Source: Methanobacteriota archaeon (lineage in GTDB: Archaea > Methanobacteriota > Methanobacteria > Methanobacteriales > Methanobacteriaceae). Taken from it: a stretch of DNA of 6,034 nt. The first letter of the stretch is position 1. Every line of letters starts with the position of its first letter. A model generated the notes under the pieces. The model ran no database searches. It was not told where the DNA came from and was given only the letters and a program-made list of their open reading frames with translations. The position numbers and the translations under genes were made by a program. The stretch covers positions 1-6,034 of the forward strand of contig JAEZAV010000097.1 of the NCBI GenBank assembly GCA_023430285.1. Direction: 5' to 3'. Below, piece by piece: positions 5,464 through 6,034 of this stretch.

Positions 5464-5664
5464 TCAGTGTATAAATGATCTATGATGTCCATATAACTGC
5501 TAATTGTTTCAATTAACATTTAATATATATAAACACGCCAGTATATAAAATTTTATCTACCCACCTAAACTGATTAAAACAACTAAAACTTCGTATGAAA
5601 CAATAATAAACATATTAAACCTTGAAACCATATTATAATCCTGAGTTTAGAATTATATGTCTGG

Positions 5665-5676
5665 TAATATATTTAT
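5665..5676 (+). promoter_or_regulatory. TATA box for the thioesterase gene
   Basis: TAATATATTTAT is centred about 35 bases before ATG 5706. Initiation about 25 bases downstream would fall near 5696, leaving a leader of roughly ten bases. This agrees with the lack of a clear Shine-Dalgarno site and suggests a very short-leadered or leaderless message. Confidence 0.45.
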
Positions 5677-5705
5677 CAGGTGTATAAATTGTGGATGTTT
5701 TTCGT

Positions 5706-6034
5706 ATGTTGGAACCAGAACAGATCAAAGAATTCTTTAAAAATGATAAACTTGCAGCCTATCTTGGAATTGAACTTTTAGATGTCTCTCTTGGCTTTGC
5801 AGTTTCAAAGATGGAGATCAAAGAAGAGCACTTAAACGGTATCAACACTGTGCATGGTGGGGCCATATTCACGCTTGCTGATTTTACATTTGCTGTGGCA
5901 GCCAATACACATGGAACTGTTACGGTTGCCATAAATGGGAATATGTCATTCATGAAAGCAGCATTTAAAGGTGGAATTTTAACTGCAACAGCCACAGAAG
6001 TTTCCATCAATCCCAAACTCGGAACCTACACAGT
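5706..6034 (+). CDS. PaaI-type hotdog-fold thioesterase, N-terminal part (cut by window end)
   Basis: The first 109 residues of a hotdog-fold acyl-CoA thioesterase of the PaaI/YbgC superfamily, which hydrolyses acyl-CoA thioesters in the cytoplasm. The family signature L-N-G-I-N-T-V-H-G-G-A-I-F-T-L-A-D is at residues 43-59. H50-G-G and D59 have the same nine-residue spacing as His52 and Asp61, the active-site residues of Escherichia coli PaaI. V-A-I-N-G-N-M-S-F-M-K-A at 74-85 is the usual second conserved block. Full-length family members are about 130-145 residues, so some 25-35 residues lie beyond the window. There is no sign of a phenylacetate pathway nearby, so the specific substrate is unknown and the paaI name is not justified. 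I chose ATG 5706; an in-frame GTG at 5691 would add five residues but overlaps the expected transcription start. Confidence 0.9.
   Translation, partial: MLEPEQIKEFFKNDKLAAYLGIELLDVSLGFAVSKMEIKEEHLNGINTVHGGAIFTLADFTFAVAANTHGTVTVAINGNMSFMKAAFKGGILTATATEVSINPKLGTYT

Larger units (their letters stand above)
5329..5705. other. 377-base divergent intergenic region
   Basis: This region separates the reverse-strand secreted protein gene from the forward thioesterase gene and has no gene of its own that I can see. It holds a perfect 16-bp palindrome (5448-5463), a 6-bp hairpin TAATTG-TTT-CAATTA (5501-5515), and several TATA-like stretches: 5468-5477, 5521-5532, 5542-5550 and 5665-5676 on the forward strand, and a weak A-rich one near 5375-5362 on the reverse strand. 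With so much AT-rich sequence, only the box at 5665-5676 sits at a useful distance from a start codon. Confidence 0.6.

Noticed and set aside
5691..5705. GTG 5691 as start of the thioesterase
   Set aside because: It lies at or before the predicted transcription start, and the added V-D-V-F-R is not typical of the family; it cannot be fully excluded.

Overview
This window looks like a chromosomal segment of a mesophilic methanogenic archaeon close to Methanobacterium (order Methanobacteriales). The assignment is inferred, not searched. It rests on the AT-rich intergenic DNA, archaeal TTTATATA-type promoter boxes, oligo-T runs after genes, strong GAGGTGA ribosome binding sites, secreted proteins rich in N-glycosylation sequons, and an Ig-like plus PsbP-like secreted protein of the kind methanobacteria carry.

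Layout: (1) 18-896 (+), a secreted protein with an Ig-like domain and a PsbP-like domain, followed by a T-run terminator. (2) 897-1477, a 581-base gap without a convincing gene. It has a textbook TATA box, a hairpin, a direct repeat and a T8 run, and could hold a small RNA or a decayed gene. (3) 1478-2818 (+), an exported protein of unknown family: a hydrophobic hairpin lies between two very Asn/Thr-rich, sequon-dense regions, with a Trp-rich tail. (4) 2987-3493 (-), a YhbS-type GNAT acetyltransferase. (5) 3679-4665 (-), a choloylglycine hydrolase family (bile salt hydrolase-like) Ntn amidase with all the catalytic residues I could check, preceded by a 9-bp inverted repeat. (6) 4911 to about 5312-5324 (-), a small secreted Tyr/Lys-rich protein whose 5' end looks damaged or unusually initiated. 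(7) 5329-5705, a regulatory gap with a perfect 16-bp palindrome. (8) 5706-6034 (+), the N-terminal part of a PaaI-type hotdog thioesterase that runs off the window.

The genes do not form an obvious pathway. Each appears to have its own promoter, and three of the six encode exported cell-surface or secreted proteins. The GNAT gene lies downstream of the amidase on the same strand, but a 185-base gap with its own TATA box argues against tight coupling. The items most worth a second look are the sequon-dense unknown protein, the intact bile salt hydrolase-like enzyme in a probable methanogen, the defective-looking start of the small secreted protein, and the possible small RNA upstream of 1478.
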